This document shows positions 24,522 through 34,929 of a DNA stretch of 64,000 bases, one piece after another. Made by a program: the position numbers and the translations under genes. Below the pieces are notes generated by a model that saw nothing but the letters and a program-made list of their open reading frames with translations, was not told where the DNA came from and did not search any database. The number at the start of each line of letters is the position of its first letter. Within the stretch, counting starts at the first letter, position 1. The DNA comes from Chloroflexi bacterium CFX4 (GTDB taxonomy: Bacteria; Chloroflexota; Anaerolineae; Aggregatilineales; UBA2796), in NCBI GenBank assembly GCA_021404685.1, contig QWHC01000006.1:1-64000 (forward strand), read 5' to 3'.

Positions 24522-27500
24522 ATGAAGTTCAAGCCAGTTTCACCGCGTGTGGATATCCAAGCGCTGGAGCGCGAACAGTTGGAATTCTGGCGAAGCGCGC
24601 AGGTCTTTAAGCGCACGCTGGAAGGGCGCGAAAATGCGCCGCGCTACGTCTTTTATGAAGGTCCGCCAACTGCCAACGGGCGTCCGGGCATTCATCATGT
24701 GATGGCACGCTCCTTCAAGGATATTTTTCCGCGCTACCACGTCATGCAGGGTAAATACGTGCTGCGTAAGGGCGGTTGGGATACGCATGGGCTGCCCGTC
24801 GAAATTGAGGTGGAAAAAGAACTCGGCATTGAACACAAGCACGAGATCGAGGCATACGGCATCGCCGAATTCAATAAGAAGTGCCGCGAGTCCGTGCTGC
24901 GCTACCTTGAGGACTGGGAAGCGCTCACCGAACGGATGGGCTTTTGGGTCAGCCTTGAGGATGCCTACATCACCTTCAAGAACGAATACATCGAGTCCGT
25001 GTGGTGGATTCTCAAGCAGTTCTGGGAGAAGGGCTTGCTCTTTCAGGACTACAAGATCGTGCCATATTGTGCGCGCTGCGGCACGCCGCTGAGCAGCCAC
25101 GAAATCTCGGACGCTTACGAAGATGTGGATGATCCAAGCATCTACGTGCGCTTTGCCCTGCGCGATGAGCCGAACACTGCCTTTTTGGTGTGGACGACCA
25201 CACCATGGACGCTGCCGGGCAACGTGGCGCTTGCCGTTGGGCGCGAGGTGGACTATGTGCTGATCGAGACGGCGGCACAGTATGCCGAAGGGCAGACCGA
25301 ACGCCTGATCTTGGCAAAGGCGCTGCTTGAATCCGTGCTGCGGAAGCAGGAATACACGGTGATCCGTGAATTGAAGGGCGCTGAATTGCTTGGCAAGCAC
25401 TATGTGCCGCTGTTCACCTATCTGCCTGTGGCACAAGATTACGCCTATGTGGTGGATGGCTCGCACTTCGTCAGCACGGAAGACGGCACTGGTATTGTTC
25501 ACCTTGCACCTGCCTTCGGCGCGGACGATATGGAAGTGGCGCGGGCGCATCAACTGCCCACTTTGATGACCGTCAACGCGGAGGGCAAGTTCATTGAGGC
25601 AGTCACAGACTGGGCAGGCACTTGGGTGAAAGATGCCGATCCACTCATCACGCGCCAACTGAAAGAGCGCGGAATCCTGTTCCGCAGCGAGCGCTACCAC
25701 CATCCTTACCCGTTCTGCTGGCGCTGCAAAACCCCGCTGCTCTACTACGCCCGCGAAACATGGTACATCCGCACCACCGAACACCGCGACGGCTTGGTGG
25801 GGCTGAACCAGACCATCAACTGGGTGCCAGAACACATCAAGGATGGGCGCTTTGGCATGTGGCTTGCCAACAACCGCGATTGGGCGCTAGGGCGCAACCG
25901 TTACTGGGGAACGCCGCTGCCCGTCTGGAAGTGCGATCATCCCGATAGCACTGAGGCAGTTTGCATTGGCAGCGTGGAGGAACTGAGCCGCTACGCAGGG
26001 CGCGATCTGACCGAACTCGATCTGCACCGTCCCTATGTGGATGAGATCACATGGCAATCGCAAGATGGGCTTGGCACCATGCGCCGCGTGCCAGAGCTGA
26101 TTGACGTTTGGTTTGATAGCGGTGCGATGCCCTTCGCCCAGTGGGGCTATCCACACCGTAATCAGGAACTTTTCGAGGAACAATTCCCGGCGGATTACAT
26201 CTGCGAGGCGATTGACCAAACACGCGGCTGGTTCTACTCGCTGCACGCCATTTCCACACTGCTGATGGGCAGCGTCAGCTATAAGAATGTGATTTGTCTG
26301 GGTCATATCCTTGATGGCGAAGGCAAGAAGATGTCCAAGAGCCGTGGGAATGTGGTTGACCCGTGGGCAGTTCTAAACAAAGAAGGCGCGGACGCCGCTC
26401 GTTGGTATATGTATACCTCAGCGCCGCCCGGTGATAGCCGCCGCTTTTCCGCCAAGCTGGTGCAAGAGGCGATCAGCGGCTTCTACCTAACGCTCTGGAA
26501 TACCTACAGCTTCTTTGTGACCTACGCCAACATTGACGATTTTGATCCGACGGCGCCGCACCTGCCCATTGCTGAGCGCGAAGAGATGGATCGCTGGATC
26601 ATCGCGGAATTGCACGCACTCATCAAGCGTGTGACGCACGCCTACGAAAACTACGATGTCATTGGCTGTACGCGCCCAATCGCCGAGTTTGTAGATGATC
26701 TGAGCAACTGGTATCTGCGCCGTTCGCGCCGCCGCTTCTGGCAGAGCGAATTTGACACCAGCAAGCGCGCCGCCTACGAGACACTCTACGAATGTTTGGT
26801 GACCGTTGCTAAGCTCTTGGCACCTGCTATGCCTTTCCTCAGCGAAGCGCTCTACCGCGATCTGGTCGTGCCATTTGATCCGAACGCAGTGGATAGCGTC
26901 CACCTGACGCGCTGGATCAGTGCCGATGAGTCGCTGATTGACGAAAAGCTAATGTCCGAGATGCGCCTTGTCAAGCGCTTGGTCAGCCTTGGACACGCCG
27001 CGCGCAACAGCGCCGATCTGCGCGTGCGGCAGCCATTGGCAGAGGCAGCTTTTGCCGTCCGCAGCACCGATGAGGCAGCCGCGCTCCGCAAGCTGGAGGC
27101 AACCGTTGCCGAAGAGCTGAATGTGAAAGCCATCCGCCTGCTGGACGAGAACAGCGCCGTCGGCATGATTCGCTACAGCCTGAATCCGCTGCCGCAGAAA
27201 CTTGGCAAGCGGCTTGGCGCACAGTTCCCCGCCGTGCAGAAGATGCTCCGCGAAGGTGATCAGGGGCAGGTGACGGCATGGGCAAAGCAGCTTTTGGCAG
27301 GGCAGCCGCTTGCCATTGCCCTGAACGGCAGCAGCGTTGAGCTGAGCGCCGACGAGATTGAGGTGCGCCGCACCGCCGCCGAAGGCTTCACGGTGGCTGA
27401 GGAAAACGGCTATGTGGCTGCCCTGCAAACGACGCTGACCGAAACGCTGATCAAGGAAGGCTTGGCGCGTGAAGTGGTGCGCCGCGCCAACACGATGCGC

Positions 27501-27710
27501 CGCGATGCCGACTACGCGCTCAGCGATATGATCTACATCACCTACAACGCCACAGCGCGCCTTGCCGAAGCACTTGCCACGCACCGCGAATATGTGCTGA
27601 GCGAGACGCTCGCCGAAAGGCTTGAGGCAGTTGACCAGCCTGAAGGCGACAAGGTGGAGACCTTTGCATTTGACGGCGAGACGATCACGCTCGGCGTGAG
27701 ACGCCTGTAA
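24522..27710 (+). CDS. ileS: Isoleucyl-tRNA synthetase, type 2 (eukaryote-like)
   Basis: A 1062-residue class I synthetase that charges tRNA-Ile. The HIGH motif is GIHH (residues 56-59) in GPPTANGRPGIHH and the KMSKS motif lies near residue 603 (GKKMSKSRGN). The CP1 editing domain lies between (about 200-400, with WTTTPWTLPGNVALAVG), and the C-terminal anticodon-binding and tail domains follow. The PTANGRPG variant, length over 1000 and long C-terminal extension are typical of the IleS2 clade, which includes the mupirocin-tolerant enzymes; tolerance here is inference from family. A Cys-pair zinc knuckle (CARCGTP) is near 185. There is no T-box leader: only 28 bases separate it from the previous gene. 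Confidence 0.97.
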   Translation: MKFKPVSPRVDIQALEREQLEFWRSAQVFKRTLEGRENAPRYVFYEGPPTANGRPGIHHVMARSFKDIFPRYHVMQGKYVLRKGGWDTHGLPVEIEVEKELGIEHKHEIEAYGIAEFNKKCRESVLRYLEDWEALTERMGFWVSLEDAYITFKNEYIESVWWILKQFWEKGLLFQDYKIVPYCARCGTPLSSHEISDAYEDVDDPSIYVRFALRDEPNTAFLVWTTTPWTLPGNVALAVGREVDYVLIETAAQYAEGQTERLILAKALLESVLRKQEYTVIRELKGAELLGKHYVPLFTYLPVAQDYAYVVDGSHFVSTEDGTGIVHLAPAFGADDMEVARAHQLPTLMTVNAEGKFIEAVTDWAGTWVKDADPLITRQLKERGILFRSERYHHPYPFCWRCKTPLLYYARETWYIRTTEHRDGLVGLNQTINWVPEHIKDGRFGMWLANNRDWALGRNRYWGTPLPVWKCDHPDSTEAVCIGSVEELSRYAGRDLTELDLHRPYVDEITWQSQDGLGTMRRVPELIDVWFDSGAMPFAQWGYPHRNQELFEEQFPADYICEAIDQTRGWFYSLHAISTLLMGSVSYKNVICLGHILDGEGKKMSKSRGNVVDPWAVLNKEGADAARWYMYTSAPPGDSRRFSAKLVQEAISGFYLTLWNTYSFFVTYANIDDFDPTAPHLPIAEREEMDRWIIAELHALIKRVTHAYENYDVIGCTRPIAEFVDDLSNWYLRRSRRRFWQSEFDTSKRAAYETLYECLVTVAKLLAPAMPFLSEALYRDLVVPFDPNAVDSVHLTRWISADESLIDEKLMSEMRLVKRLVSLGHAARNSADLRVRQPLAEAAFAVRSTDEAAALRKLEATVAEELNVKAIRLLDENSAVGMIRYSLNPLPQKLGKRLGAQFPAVQKMLREGDQGQVTAWAKQLLAGQPLAIALNGSSVELSADEIEVRRTAAEGFTVAEENGYVAALQTTLTETLIKEGLAREVVRRANTMRRDADYALSDMIYITYNATARLAEALATHREYVLSETLAERLEAVDQPEGDKVETFAFDGETITLGVRRL

Positions 27711-27724
27711 TGTGAATTGCTCCA

Positions 27725-27757
27725 GAACATCGGGCGGCGCGCAACCGTCCGATGTTC
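27725..27757 (+). terminator. Terminator after ileS
   Basis: The stem GAACATCGGGCGG / CCGTCCGATGTTC (one G-T pair, 7-base loop) is followed 10 bases later by CTTTTCT. It lies between the convergent ileS and nanE genes. Confidence 0.7.
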
Positions 27758-27772
27758 GTCCGCTGCTTTTCT

Positions 27773-28480
27773 CTAGCGCAGCGGCGCGCTCATTTGCCGC
27801 ACGAAGTTCGCCGTGATGACCTGTGGACGCGTGATCGCTGAGCCAACCACTACTGCCAACACGCCGCACGCCAGCGCTTGGCGCGCCTGCTGTGGTGTAT
27901 TGATGTGACCTTCCGCAATAACCGGCACATTCAGCGCTGCAACCATCGCACGCAGCAGGTCAAAATCAGGTGTGGCATTAGCAGCCGTCTGGTCGGTGTA
28001 GCCGTTCAGCGTCGGCGCGATGAAATCAGCGCCATCCGCCTGCGCCGCAAGCGCCTCTTCTAAGGTCGCAACGTCGGCAAGGGCAAGCCGATGTTGAGCA
28101 TGAATGGCGCGCAGCACATCCGAGACGCGCTCACCATTTGGGCGCGGACGGCGCGTGGCGTCAAAGGCAACCACATGCGCGCCGCCTGCGATGACTGCCT
28201 GTGCGTGCCAACTGCTCGGCGTGATGTAGACGCCATCCGTGCCATCTTTATACAGCCCAATCAGGGGCAAATCAACTGCCTGCCGAATGGCGCGAATATC
28301 CTCAACGCCGTTCGCACGAATGCCCTTTGCGCCGCCCATCTGTGCGGCAACCGCCATCCGTGCCATGATCGGCGCGCCGTGCAGCGGCTCATTGGGCAGT
28401 GCTTGGCACGAGACGATCAACTGTCCGCGCACTTGTGCGATAAATGCCTCTTTGCTGATCACGTCTGGGAAATGGGTCAT
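27773..28480 (-). CDS. nanE: N-acetylmannosamine-6-phosphate 2-epimerase
   Basis: A 235-residue NanE (TIM-barrel). It converts ManNAc-6-phosphate to GlcNAc-6-phosphate in sialic-acid/ManNAc catabolism. The signatures are IVSCQALPNEPLHGAPIMARMA, GAKGIRANGVEDI, LPLIGLYKD, VVAFDATRRPRP, and the VIAEGHINTPQQA and VVVGSAITRP phosphate-binding end. It is the last gene of the leftward glycan operon that starts at 34900. The ribosome site is AGGAC, 6 bases before ATG. No NanA/NanK is in the operon, so ManNAc-6P may come from another kinase or route. Confidence 0.92.
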   Translation of the reverse strand: MTHFPDVISKEAFIAQVRGQLIVSCQALPNEPLHGAPIMARMAVAAQMGGAKGIRANGVEDIRAIRQAVDLPLIGLYKDGTDGVYITPSSWHAQAVIAGGAHVVAFDATRRPRPNGERVSDVLRAIHAQHRLALADVATLEEALAAQADGADFIAPTLNGYTDQTAANATPDFDLLRAMVAALNVPVIAEGHINTPQQARQALACGVLAVVVGSAITRPQVITANFVRQMSAPLR

Positions 28481-28496
28481 AAAGTGTCCTATTGGT

Positions 28497-30296
28497 CTAG
28501 GCTAAAACGTGCCATGCCTGATTAAAGATGCTGCACAACTCTGCCCATGTTAGATCGGCATGAAGGCTAGCGGGTGCGATGTGCGCGCCACCGACGCTTA
28601 GGCGGGCTGCCAACTGCCGCAGTTGCTCCAAGCACACGCTCTCGCCAAGCGGCTGTGCTGGCTCAACGATGAGCGAGTGCCAGCGTCCGCCCTCAGGCGC
28701 CAAAACACCGTTTGCCAAGAGCATTTGTGTGCTGTGGAAGTGCGGATGGGCGGGCAGGACATCCACTGCCCATGCAATCGGTATGCCGTGCTGCACCAAC
28801 CGATGCTGCAAGCGCAGCACTTGCCATGCATCGGCGTGCAAAGCATGTGGTGTTAGGTTATTATGGGCGCAGAAGGCGGCAACGTGCAGGGCTGCCTCAC
28901 CGATTGCCCATTCCGTCGGATGTAGGCGGTAGGCGCCGTTGGTAAGGTGCGTTGTGCCTATGTTTTTGCAGGCAGCGATCAAGTTGATGGGCTGCTGCGG
29001 AATGAGCGCACCCAATGGCAGTTGAAATGGGCGAGTCGGTGCGTAGAGCGACGCCTGCGGATTGCCAACGCATGGATGCAAATCCATCGCGTACCAGCCG
29101 ATGCCAACGCTGGCGGCAAAGTGGCACGCCCGTGCGCCGTCGTTCGTCTCGGCGGCAATAGCCTGCGCTGTAATGCGCGTCAGCGGCAGAATGCGGCGCG
29201 ACTCCCGCAGGTAGGGCAGTTCGCTTAAGCCGTCCGCCGTCCCCATGATGTCTGCGCGCAGCTTCAACTCAGGGTAGCCCTTGCCGCCAACATCTCTCGG
29301 ACACTCAGTTTGCAGCCAGTAGAGGAAGCCGAGCGAGAGCCGCTTTGCCTCATCGAGATAGCGTTGGCGCGTTGCCTCATCAGCGTTCAAAATATCGCCA
29401 CCGTGATAGTCGTTACTCACCCAATTGATGAGTGCGATGTCGTTACCACCAAGCAGCGCGCCATCATGGATGCGCCGATACGTCCAGAAGGGTAAATTTT
29501 CGCCATGTTGGGCAAACATGCGGTAGGTAACAGGCTTGCCATCCCGACCAAGCGGCGCCAGTGTGTAGGGCTGCCTATCACGGAATGCCTCATAGCCTTC
29601 GGGCTTCGGGATGGTGTGATCTTCGCCCACGCGGAACTCAACGGCGAATGAATAGGTGAAGCCCTGCACCTCGCTAGGCTTGGCTGTTTCGGCGGCTGCC
29701 GTCTCGCCTGTCTCGGTGCGCGACTCTGCACCGGTTACATACGGCACGCCCGCTAACGCAATCAGATCGCCCGCATCGGTTGCATCAAGGTAGTAGCGCG
29801 CCCTGATAGGTTGCTGTGAACCACTGGCATCTTGCACCACCACCGCCTGAATATGGTCACCTATCTGCTGGACAGCCACCGGGCGCCAACCACACAAAAT
29901 AGGCAGCGTATAAGGTGCATTGGTGAGCATAGCATCCAGTGCTGCTACGCCTACCGATGGCAAAAAGCACAGGCGGCTTACCCAGCCGTTGCCCGGGTTC
30001 AGCGGCTTGTCATCACCGAGCAAGCTGTGTGGCATTCGTGCAGGCGCACCGTATTCACGCTGATAAATGGCACGGATGGTTTGGCGCAAGCGCATATAGC
30101 TTGCCGTGCCGCCGAACGTCTCAATGTAGGCGTGTTCGTCCAGTGCGGAAACACCTTGCACCGTGAACTGACCGCCTAAGCGCGTTGTCTCGCTAACCAA
30201 GATCGCGTTGACGCCCAGCGCACAGGCTGCTAAATAGGCAGCCGTCCCGCCCGTGCTGCCACCAATAATTGCCACGTCGTAAAGCGGCGCGCTCAT
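28497..30296 (-). CDS. FAD-dependent oxidoreductase (FAD_oxidored family)
   Basis: A 599-residue flavoprotein. The Rossmann FAD motif is VAIIGGSTGGTAAYLAA near residue 10, followed by VSETTRLGGQFTVQGVSALDEH. A YYLDATDAGDLIALAG segment near residue 165 marks the second FAD-binding region. This pattern belongs to the FAD_oxidored family often found beside glycoside hydrolases and polyol/sugar catabolic genes. The substrate is unknown. It overlaps the DUF4127 gene by 4 bases (ATGA) and lies 16 bases before nanE, so its substrate is likely sugar-derived. Confidence 0.8.
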   Translation of the reverse strand: MSAPLYDVAIIGGSTGGTAAYLAACALGVNAILVSETTRLGGQFTVQGVSALDEHAYIETFGGTASYMRLRQTIRAIYQREYGAPARMPHSLLGDDKPLNPGNGWVSRLCFLPSVGVAALDAMLTNAPYTLPILCGWRPVAVQQIGDHIQAVVVQDASGSQQPIRARYYLDATDAGDLIALAGVPYVTGAESRTETGETAAAETAKPSEVQGFTYSFAVEFRVGEDHTIPKPEGYEAFRDRQPYTLAPLGRDGKPVTYRMFAQHGENLPFWTYRRIHDGALLGGNDIALINWVSNDYHGGDILNADEATRQRYLDEAKRLSLGFLYWLQTECPRDVGGKGYPELKLRADIMGTADGLSELPYLRESRRILPLTRITAQAIAAETNDGARACHFAASVGIGWYAMDLHPCVGNPQASLYAPTRPFQLPLGALIPQQPINLIAACKNIGTTHLTNGAYRLHPTEWAIGEAALHVAAFCAHNNLTPHALHADAWQVLRLQHRLVQHGIPIAWAVDVLPAHPHFHSTQMLLANGVLAPEGGRWHSLIVEPAQPLGESVCLEQLRQLAARLSVGGAHIAPASLHADLTWAELCSIFNQAWHVLA

Positions 30297-31798
30297 AGTG
30301 CCTCCAAATCGAAGTCAATTTCAAAGGTGCGCTGCCAGGGTAAGCGCACGCTGTTCGGCGCGATGCGCCACTGTTCCCCAAGTTTGGGCAGCCCTGCTAG
30401 ATGTTCACTCAAGGCGCGCTCGATGTAAGCGCACGTCTCTGCCTCAATGTGCGGCGCTGAGTCGGGAATGCCTGTGCGCTGCGCTAACCAAGCGCGCACT
30501 TCTGCACGCACGCCCTGCTGATAGAGATAATCTTCCACAAAGCGGTGCGCGAGGAAGTGTTGCTGTGCTTGCGCCTGCTTTGGCGTGCGGATCATGGCGC
30601 TGGCAACGCCCTGTGCCAACGCCGTACCAATGGTGTTGCCGGCAGTGTTCCATGCGCCATAAGCGGCAAGCTGTGTTACGTCCGCCGCTTCAAAAAGTTG
30701 CCGCATTAAAAATGGATCGCTGCCGTTTGGATAGGCAACATCGCACAGAATCACACGCTGACCGTTGTGCAGCCACGCCGCGATCTGTGACGCAAAGGCA
30801 GCCATTGGCACAGCGCGGTATGCTTGCTCTGCTGCGTAAGCCTCAGGCGAGAAATCCAGTTCTGCGCCAATGCGTGAAGGCGGATTGACTGCCACGATAA
30901 AGTCTGCTTCTGCCTGAGAGGCGACAATCACACCGTCCAGCGCACGGATTTGGCGCTCAACCGTCAGGCTGACCGCACCATCTTCATAAGGCGCCACACG
31001 CTGCTTATCTGCCTCAATAGCATAATGCACATAGAAGCGCGGCGGCGCAGAGCCATGCAGCAGGGCGCGCATGGTCAGCACACAGCCGATCTCATCGGCG
31101 CCCGGATACATCAACACGCTATCGCCTAGCTCAAGCCGTTCGCGCCATTGGCTGAGCCATGCCTTTTCCTGCGAGCCGAGTCCGTAAGGGCTGGTATCAT
31201 CTGAGCTGATGACCAACAGATCGAACATACCTTGTGCTGCCAGATCGAGCGCTGCTAAGTTCACTTGATGATTGCGTAGGCGGCGCTGCAAAAAGTCGGT
31301 GCGGTGCGCTTCGGGAATTTCGTTATGCAGCGCGCTGAGCGCTTCTTCCACCACCTCGCCCGCGGCGGCACGGTGCATCAACTGCGAGTAGCGGTGCAGC
31401 CGCTTGCCATACATCGCCCAATAGTCAGGCTCTTCAATGCTATCGTTCGCATCAGGAATGCGCGTGATCACATTGAAGGCGTAAGTTGTGCGGCGCGGCG
31501 GCAAAGCCCGTAAACCATCCAGTGCCGAGATGCAGCTCAGCGCCGAGTCAGCAGTGGTGCGCGAGGCGATCAAGCCGCCGTAAGCCAGCATATCCAATGA
31601 AATGATCAGGGCATCACAGGCAGGCGCGATTCTGTTGAGCCACGCGGCAAGGGCAGCGCGATCAGCAGGTGCGCGTTTGGCGCTGAGCAATTCAGGAGGC
31701 GGCACGCTCAGTTCTGCGCCAGCAATTTGCGCGATCATGCGTGGATAGCGCGTGTTGACGGGACGTTCATCAAGCGGAATAAGCGCAAGGTGTGTCAT
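30293..31798 (-). CDS. DUF4127 family protein
   Basis: A 501-residue DUF4127 protein. The family hallmarks are LALIPLDERPVNTRYP at the start, LIISLDMLAYGGLIASR near residue 65, VISSDDTSPYGLG near 195 and LMYPGADEIGCVLTMRALL near 232. The family has no proven activity. The acidic motifs and frequent placement beside glycoside hydrolases and sugar epimerases suggest a role in amino-sugar catabolism. It is 9 bases from the alpha-mannosidase gene and overlaps the FAD enzyme gene. Confidence 0.85.
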   Translation of the reverse strand: MTHLALIPLDERPVNTRYPRMIAQIAGAELSVPPPELLSAKRAPADRAALAAWLNRIAPACDALIISLDMLAYGGLIASRTTADSALSCISALDGLRALPPRRTTYAFNVITRIPDANDSIEEPDYWAMYGKRLHRYSQLMHRAAAGEVVEEALSALHNEIPEAHRTDFLQRRLRNHQVNLAALDLAAQGMFDLLVISSDDTSPYGLGSQEKAWLSQWRERLELGDSVLMYPGADEIGCVLTMRALLHGSAPPRFYVHYAIEADKQRVAPYEDGAVSLTVERQIRALDGVIVASQAEADFIVAVNPPSRIGAELDFSPEAYAAEQAYRAVPMAAFASQIAAWLHNGQRVILCDVAYPNGSDPFLMRQLFEAADVTQLAAYGAWNTAGNTIGTALAQGVASAMIRTPKQAQAQQHFLAHRFVEDYLYQQGVRAEVRAWLAQRTGIPDSAPHIEAETCAYIERALSEHLAGLPKLGEQWRIAPNSVRLPWQRTFEIDFDLEAL

Positions 31799-31807
31799 GG
31801 TGTGTGT

Positions 31808-34800
31808 TTATCTCGCAAGGGCAGCGCGCAGCGTGCATATCTCAAACGGATTCAGAGGGAAATGCACTGTGTTCTCGGTTAGCGGCAGCTTTTCAAGCGT
31901 TGCTTCAAGCAGGCTGGCACGCCACACAGCGCGGATTGGCACGCCGAAGTGCAATGTGACCTTGCCGCGCTCGTTGGTGCGCCGATGCAAACGGATGATC
32001 AAATCGTCGCTGTCCTCAGCGCGCTTGATCGTCTCCATGATCACAGTCGGCGAATCCGTGCTAACAAGGGCGGGAAGCACATTCGCCGCTGCGCCGCTGC
32101 TCGGCACAATTTGAACAGGCACATTCAGGCGATAGGACTCGGCAAAGGTCATTTGCAGGCTTGGATCGGTGTGCGGCAGCAGGCTGTAGGTGAAAGTATG
32201 TTCACCATAGTCGGCGTTTGGGTCAGGAAAGATCGGGCTTTTGATCAGCGTCAGGCGCAGCACGTTCTCTCGCACATCGTAGCCATACTTGCAGTCGTTG
32301 AGCAGGCTAACGCCATAGCCGTACTCGCTCAGATCGGCGAAGTAGTGTGCGGTAACTTCATAGCGCGCCTGATCCCAACTGGTGTTGCGGTGCGTTGGGC
32401 GCTTAACCGTTCCCCATTGAATATGATAAGTTGCCTCGTCAGCGCGCACCGCTACAGGAAACGCCACCTTGAGCAGCGTTTGCCGTTCGCGCCAAGCCAC
32501 TTGTGTGGCAAAATCTATGCGGCGGCTGGCGGCGGAAAGGCTGACGCGCTGTGTGATCAGGCTGCCCTTAATGCGCCGCACAATCTCCAACGTGGCGCGC
32601 AAACTGCCCGCTTCGACCACACGGATCGACTCAGCGGGCGCAGCGCGCACAAAGGGCAGATTGTCCAGCGGATCAATGTTCCACGCCTCAAACATGCGCG
32701 GCTGATCGTGAAATGCCTGAAACTGATTGCCGATGCTACCTTCCGCCAAAACTTGCCGATCCTGTTCCTTATCATAGATGCCGATCAGATCGCCCGCCGC
32801 ATTAAAAGTAAGCGCTAAATGGGCATTCTCAAGGCGCTCAGGCGTGGCGATCAGCGCGGGAAGGCTTGGCGGCGCGCCTTCTGCCAAGCTGAGCGGCGTC
32901 AGGCTGTAGGGCAGCAGGGCGGGCAGCGCGATGAGTGTGCCATCCTCGGTGGGTTGGGCGGGCAGCGGCGTTTCGCCACAACGCAAGTGCTTGCCGCGTG
33001 GTAGCGCACCTGCCAACAAGGCAAGCGTTGGCGCGCTCTGATCGAGCGTATTCAGCGCGAGATAGTCACCACCAATTTTCTCAGTTAGCACTGACAAGGC
33101 GCTCTGGCTGATCTGGCTGAGGGCTGCCTGCACACGCGCATACTCAGGGTGTGCCTGATCGTAGACCTCACCAATGCTGCTGCCGGGCAAAATATCGTGA
33201 AATTGATGTAGGCACACGGTCTGCCAAAGGGCGGTGAAGCCTTCAGTTGGGTAGGCATAAGCTGTGTGTGCATGGGCAAAGGCTGCCAAAAATTCAGCGT
33301 TGTGCAGGGCGATCTCAGCCTTGCGATTGGCGCGCTTGATCCATGCTTGGCTGGTCAGCGTGCCTTGATGTGTCTCCAAGTAGAGTTCGCCACGCCACAC
33401 TGCCAGTTTTTCGGCATAGGTTTCTAGCGCTTTGAAGAACGCCAGCGCACGGGTCATATGCACTTGCGGAATGTTCGGAATGTGTTGCAAGGCGGCAAGG
33501 TTTTCCAGCATTTCAGACGTTGCACCGCCGCCGCCATCACCATAGCCATATGCCATCAATGCCAACGGTACACGATCCTTATCATGCAGGCGCTCCCAAG
33601 ATTCGAGGACAGCCTGCGCGTTGGCATTGGCATTGTAAGTTGCTATTCGCAGCCAGACCTGTATCGGTGTTGGCGTGAAGTGCGCCAGCAAACGCGAGCC
33701 ATCTATGCCTTCCCACCAGAAACTATCATGCGGAATCTGGTTATGCTCGTTCCAACGCAGCTTGGTGGTGAAAAAGTAGGGAATGCCTGCTAGTCGCGCT
33801 AATTGCGGCAAACTGGCAGGGAAGCCAAAAGTATCTGGCAACCACAAGATCGGCGAATCGGCGTTGGCACCGAACTGCTGGCTGAACCAACGCTTGCCGA
33901 GCAGAAATTGCCGCGCAAGGCTTTCGGCGCCGCTGATGTTGCAATCTGCCTCCACCCACATGCCGCCCAGTGCTTCCCAGCGCCCATCTGCCACCTGTTG
34001 GCGAATGCGTGCAAAGAGTTCGGGATAATCCTGCTGAATGAAGGCATACAGTTGCGGCTGGCTCTGCACGAAGTGATAGTCTGGAAAACGCGCCATTAGG
34101 TTTAGGGCAGTTTGAAAAGTGCGGGCAGCTTTGCCGCGTGTTTGCGCCAACGTCCACAGCCATGCCGTGTCAATGTGGGCGTGTCCGACGGCATAGAGGT
34201 GCATTGGGTGTGCGTCGGGCAAACGATGCAGGTCTTCTTCAAGGGCGGTAGTGGCAGGTGCTGCGCCGTCCAACTCGAAGGTGCGGAAGGCGTTATCAAG
34301 GGCTGTGATCAGCGCGCCACGCGACAGAAATTCGGATGGTGTGCGCTGCACAATTTCCAGCACGTTGCGCGCTAACACAGTGAAGCGGTGCAGTTGATCA
34401 TCAAGGCGCAACAGGGCGCACGGTTGAAGGTAATAGCGCGGGCGGTAATCACCATGCAGCGAGCCGCCCAGTCCCGTCCAGCCGTGCAGCAGCAGATCAT
34501 GCTCGCGCCCGTCCAGCAGATGCGGCGGCAGCGGGATCAGGTTGTGGCGCAAGTCAGCCGCCGCGAACGGCACACCATCGGCATAGAGCAGCACTTCAGG
34601 ATGCACCTCAAATTCATCCGCAGTGTCACTGAGCGGCAAATGCAGAGCAATTGAATCAGTCGCTTGCCATGCGGCGGGCAGGCTGAGTCGCAAACGCATC
34701 ACAAAGTTGGTCTGCCAAGTTCCCCAGTAGGTATGATAGGTAAGGGGTTGCCATGTTAGGCGCTCTAAGTCAATGCTGGCAAGCGGACGCGCATCGGGCA

Positions 34801-34900
34801 GTATGCAGTAGTGCGGCGCAGGCAGTAAATGGCGCTCTAGCACGCGGTTTTGCTGCATGGCTGCCAAGCGCTGTGCGATATACTGAAGGGAATAGGTCAT
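31808..34900 (-). CDS. Alpha-mannosidase, GH38
   Basis: A 1030-residue retaining alpha-mannosidase of family GH38. It releases alpha-linked mannose from glycans with a catalytic zinc. The metal motif HIDTAWLWTLAQTRGK lies near residue 248 (His and Asp ligands) and the nucleophile Asp is in the LWLPDTFGFPASLPQLA segment near residue 365. The helical bundle and C-terminal beta-sandwich domains follow. Length suits the cytosolic bacterial/yeast type, and no signal peptide is seen, so it acts inside the cell on imported oligosaccharides. First gene of the operon, under a promoter with a GntR-like operator. Confidence 0.95.
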   Translation of the reverse strand: MTYSLQYIAQRLAAMQQNRVLERHLLPAPHYCILPDARPLASIDLERLTWQPLTYHTYWGTWQTNFVMRLRLSLPAAWQATDSIALHLPLSDTADEFEVHPEVLLYADGVPFAAADLRHNLIPLPPHLLDGREHDLLLHGWTGLGGSLHGDYRPRYYLQPCALLRLDDQLHRFTVLARNVLEIVQRTPSEFLSRGALITALDNAFRTFELDGAAPATTALEEDLHRLPDAHPMHLYAVGHAHIDTAWLWTLAQTRGKAARTFQTALNLMARFPDYHFVQSQPQLYAFIQQDYPELFARIRQQVADGRWEALGGMWVEADCNISGAESLARQFLLGKRWFSQQFGANADSPILWLPDTFGFPASLPQLARLAGIPYFFTTKLRWNEHNQIPHDSFWWEGIDGSRLLAHFTPTPIQVWLRIATYNANANAQAVLESWERLHDKDRVPLALMAYGYGDGGGGATSEMLENLAALQHIPNIPQVHMTRALAFFKALETYAEKLAVWRGELYLETHQGTLTSQAWIKRANRKAEIALHNAEFLAAFAHAHTAYAYPTEGFTALWQTVCLHQFHDILPGSSIGEVYDQAHPEYARVQAALSQISQSALSVLTEKIGGDYLALNTLDQSAPTLALLAGALPRGKHLRCGETPLPAQPTEDGTLIALPALLPYSLTPLSLAEGAPPSLPALIATPERLENAHLALTFNAAGDLIGIYDKEQDRQVLAEGSIGNQFQAFHDQPRMFEAWNIDPLDNLPFVRAAPAESIRVVEAGSLRATLEIVRRIKGSLITQRVSLSAASRRIDFATQVAWRERQTLLKVAFPVAVRADEATYHIQWGTVKRPTHRNTSWDQARYEVTAHYFADLSEYGYGVSLLNDCKYGYDVRENVLRLTLIKSPIFPDPNADYGEHTFTYSLLPHTDPSLQMTFAESYRLNVPVQIVPSSGAAANVLPALVSTDSPTVIMETIKRAEDSDDLIIRLHRRTNERGKVTLHFGVPIRAVWRASLLEATLEKLPLTENTVHFPLNPFEICTLRAALAR

Positions 34901-34929
34901 GCCTTGCCTGCCTCACGCAATTTGTTAAA

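Noticed and set aside
24540-25835. A 431-codon open frame antisense to ileS
   Set aside because: It lies wholly inside a highly conserved synthetase gene and shows no domain, signal or ribosome site. Long antisense frames are expected from the codon bias of this sequence.
26949-27869. A 306-codon antisense frame over the end of ileS and the terminator
   Set aside because: The product is low-complexity His/Ala/Arg-rich with no recognisable family, and it runs through a terminator hairpin.
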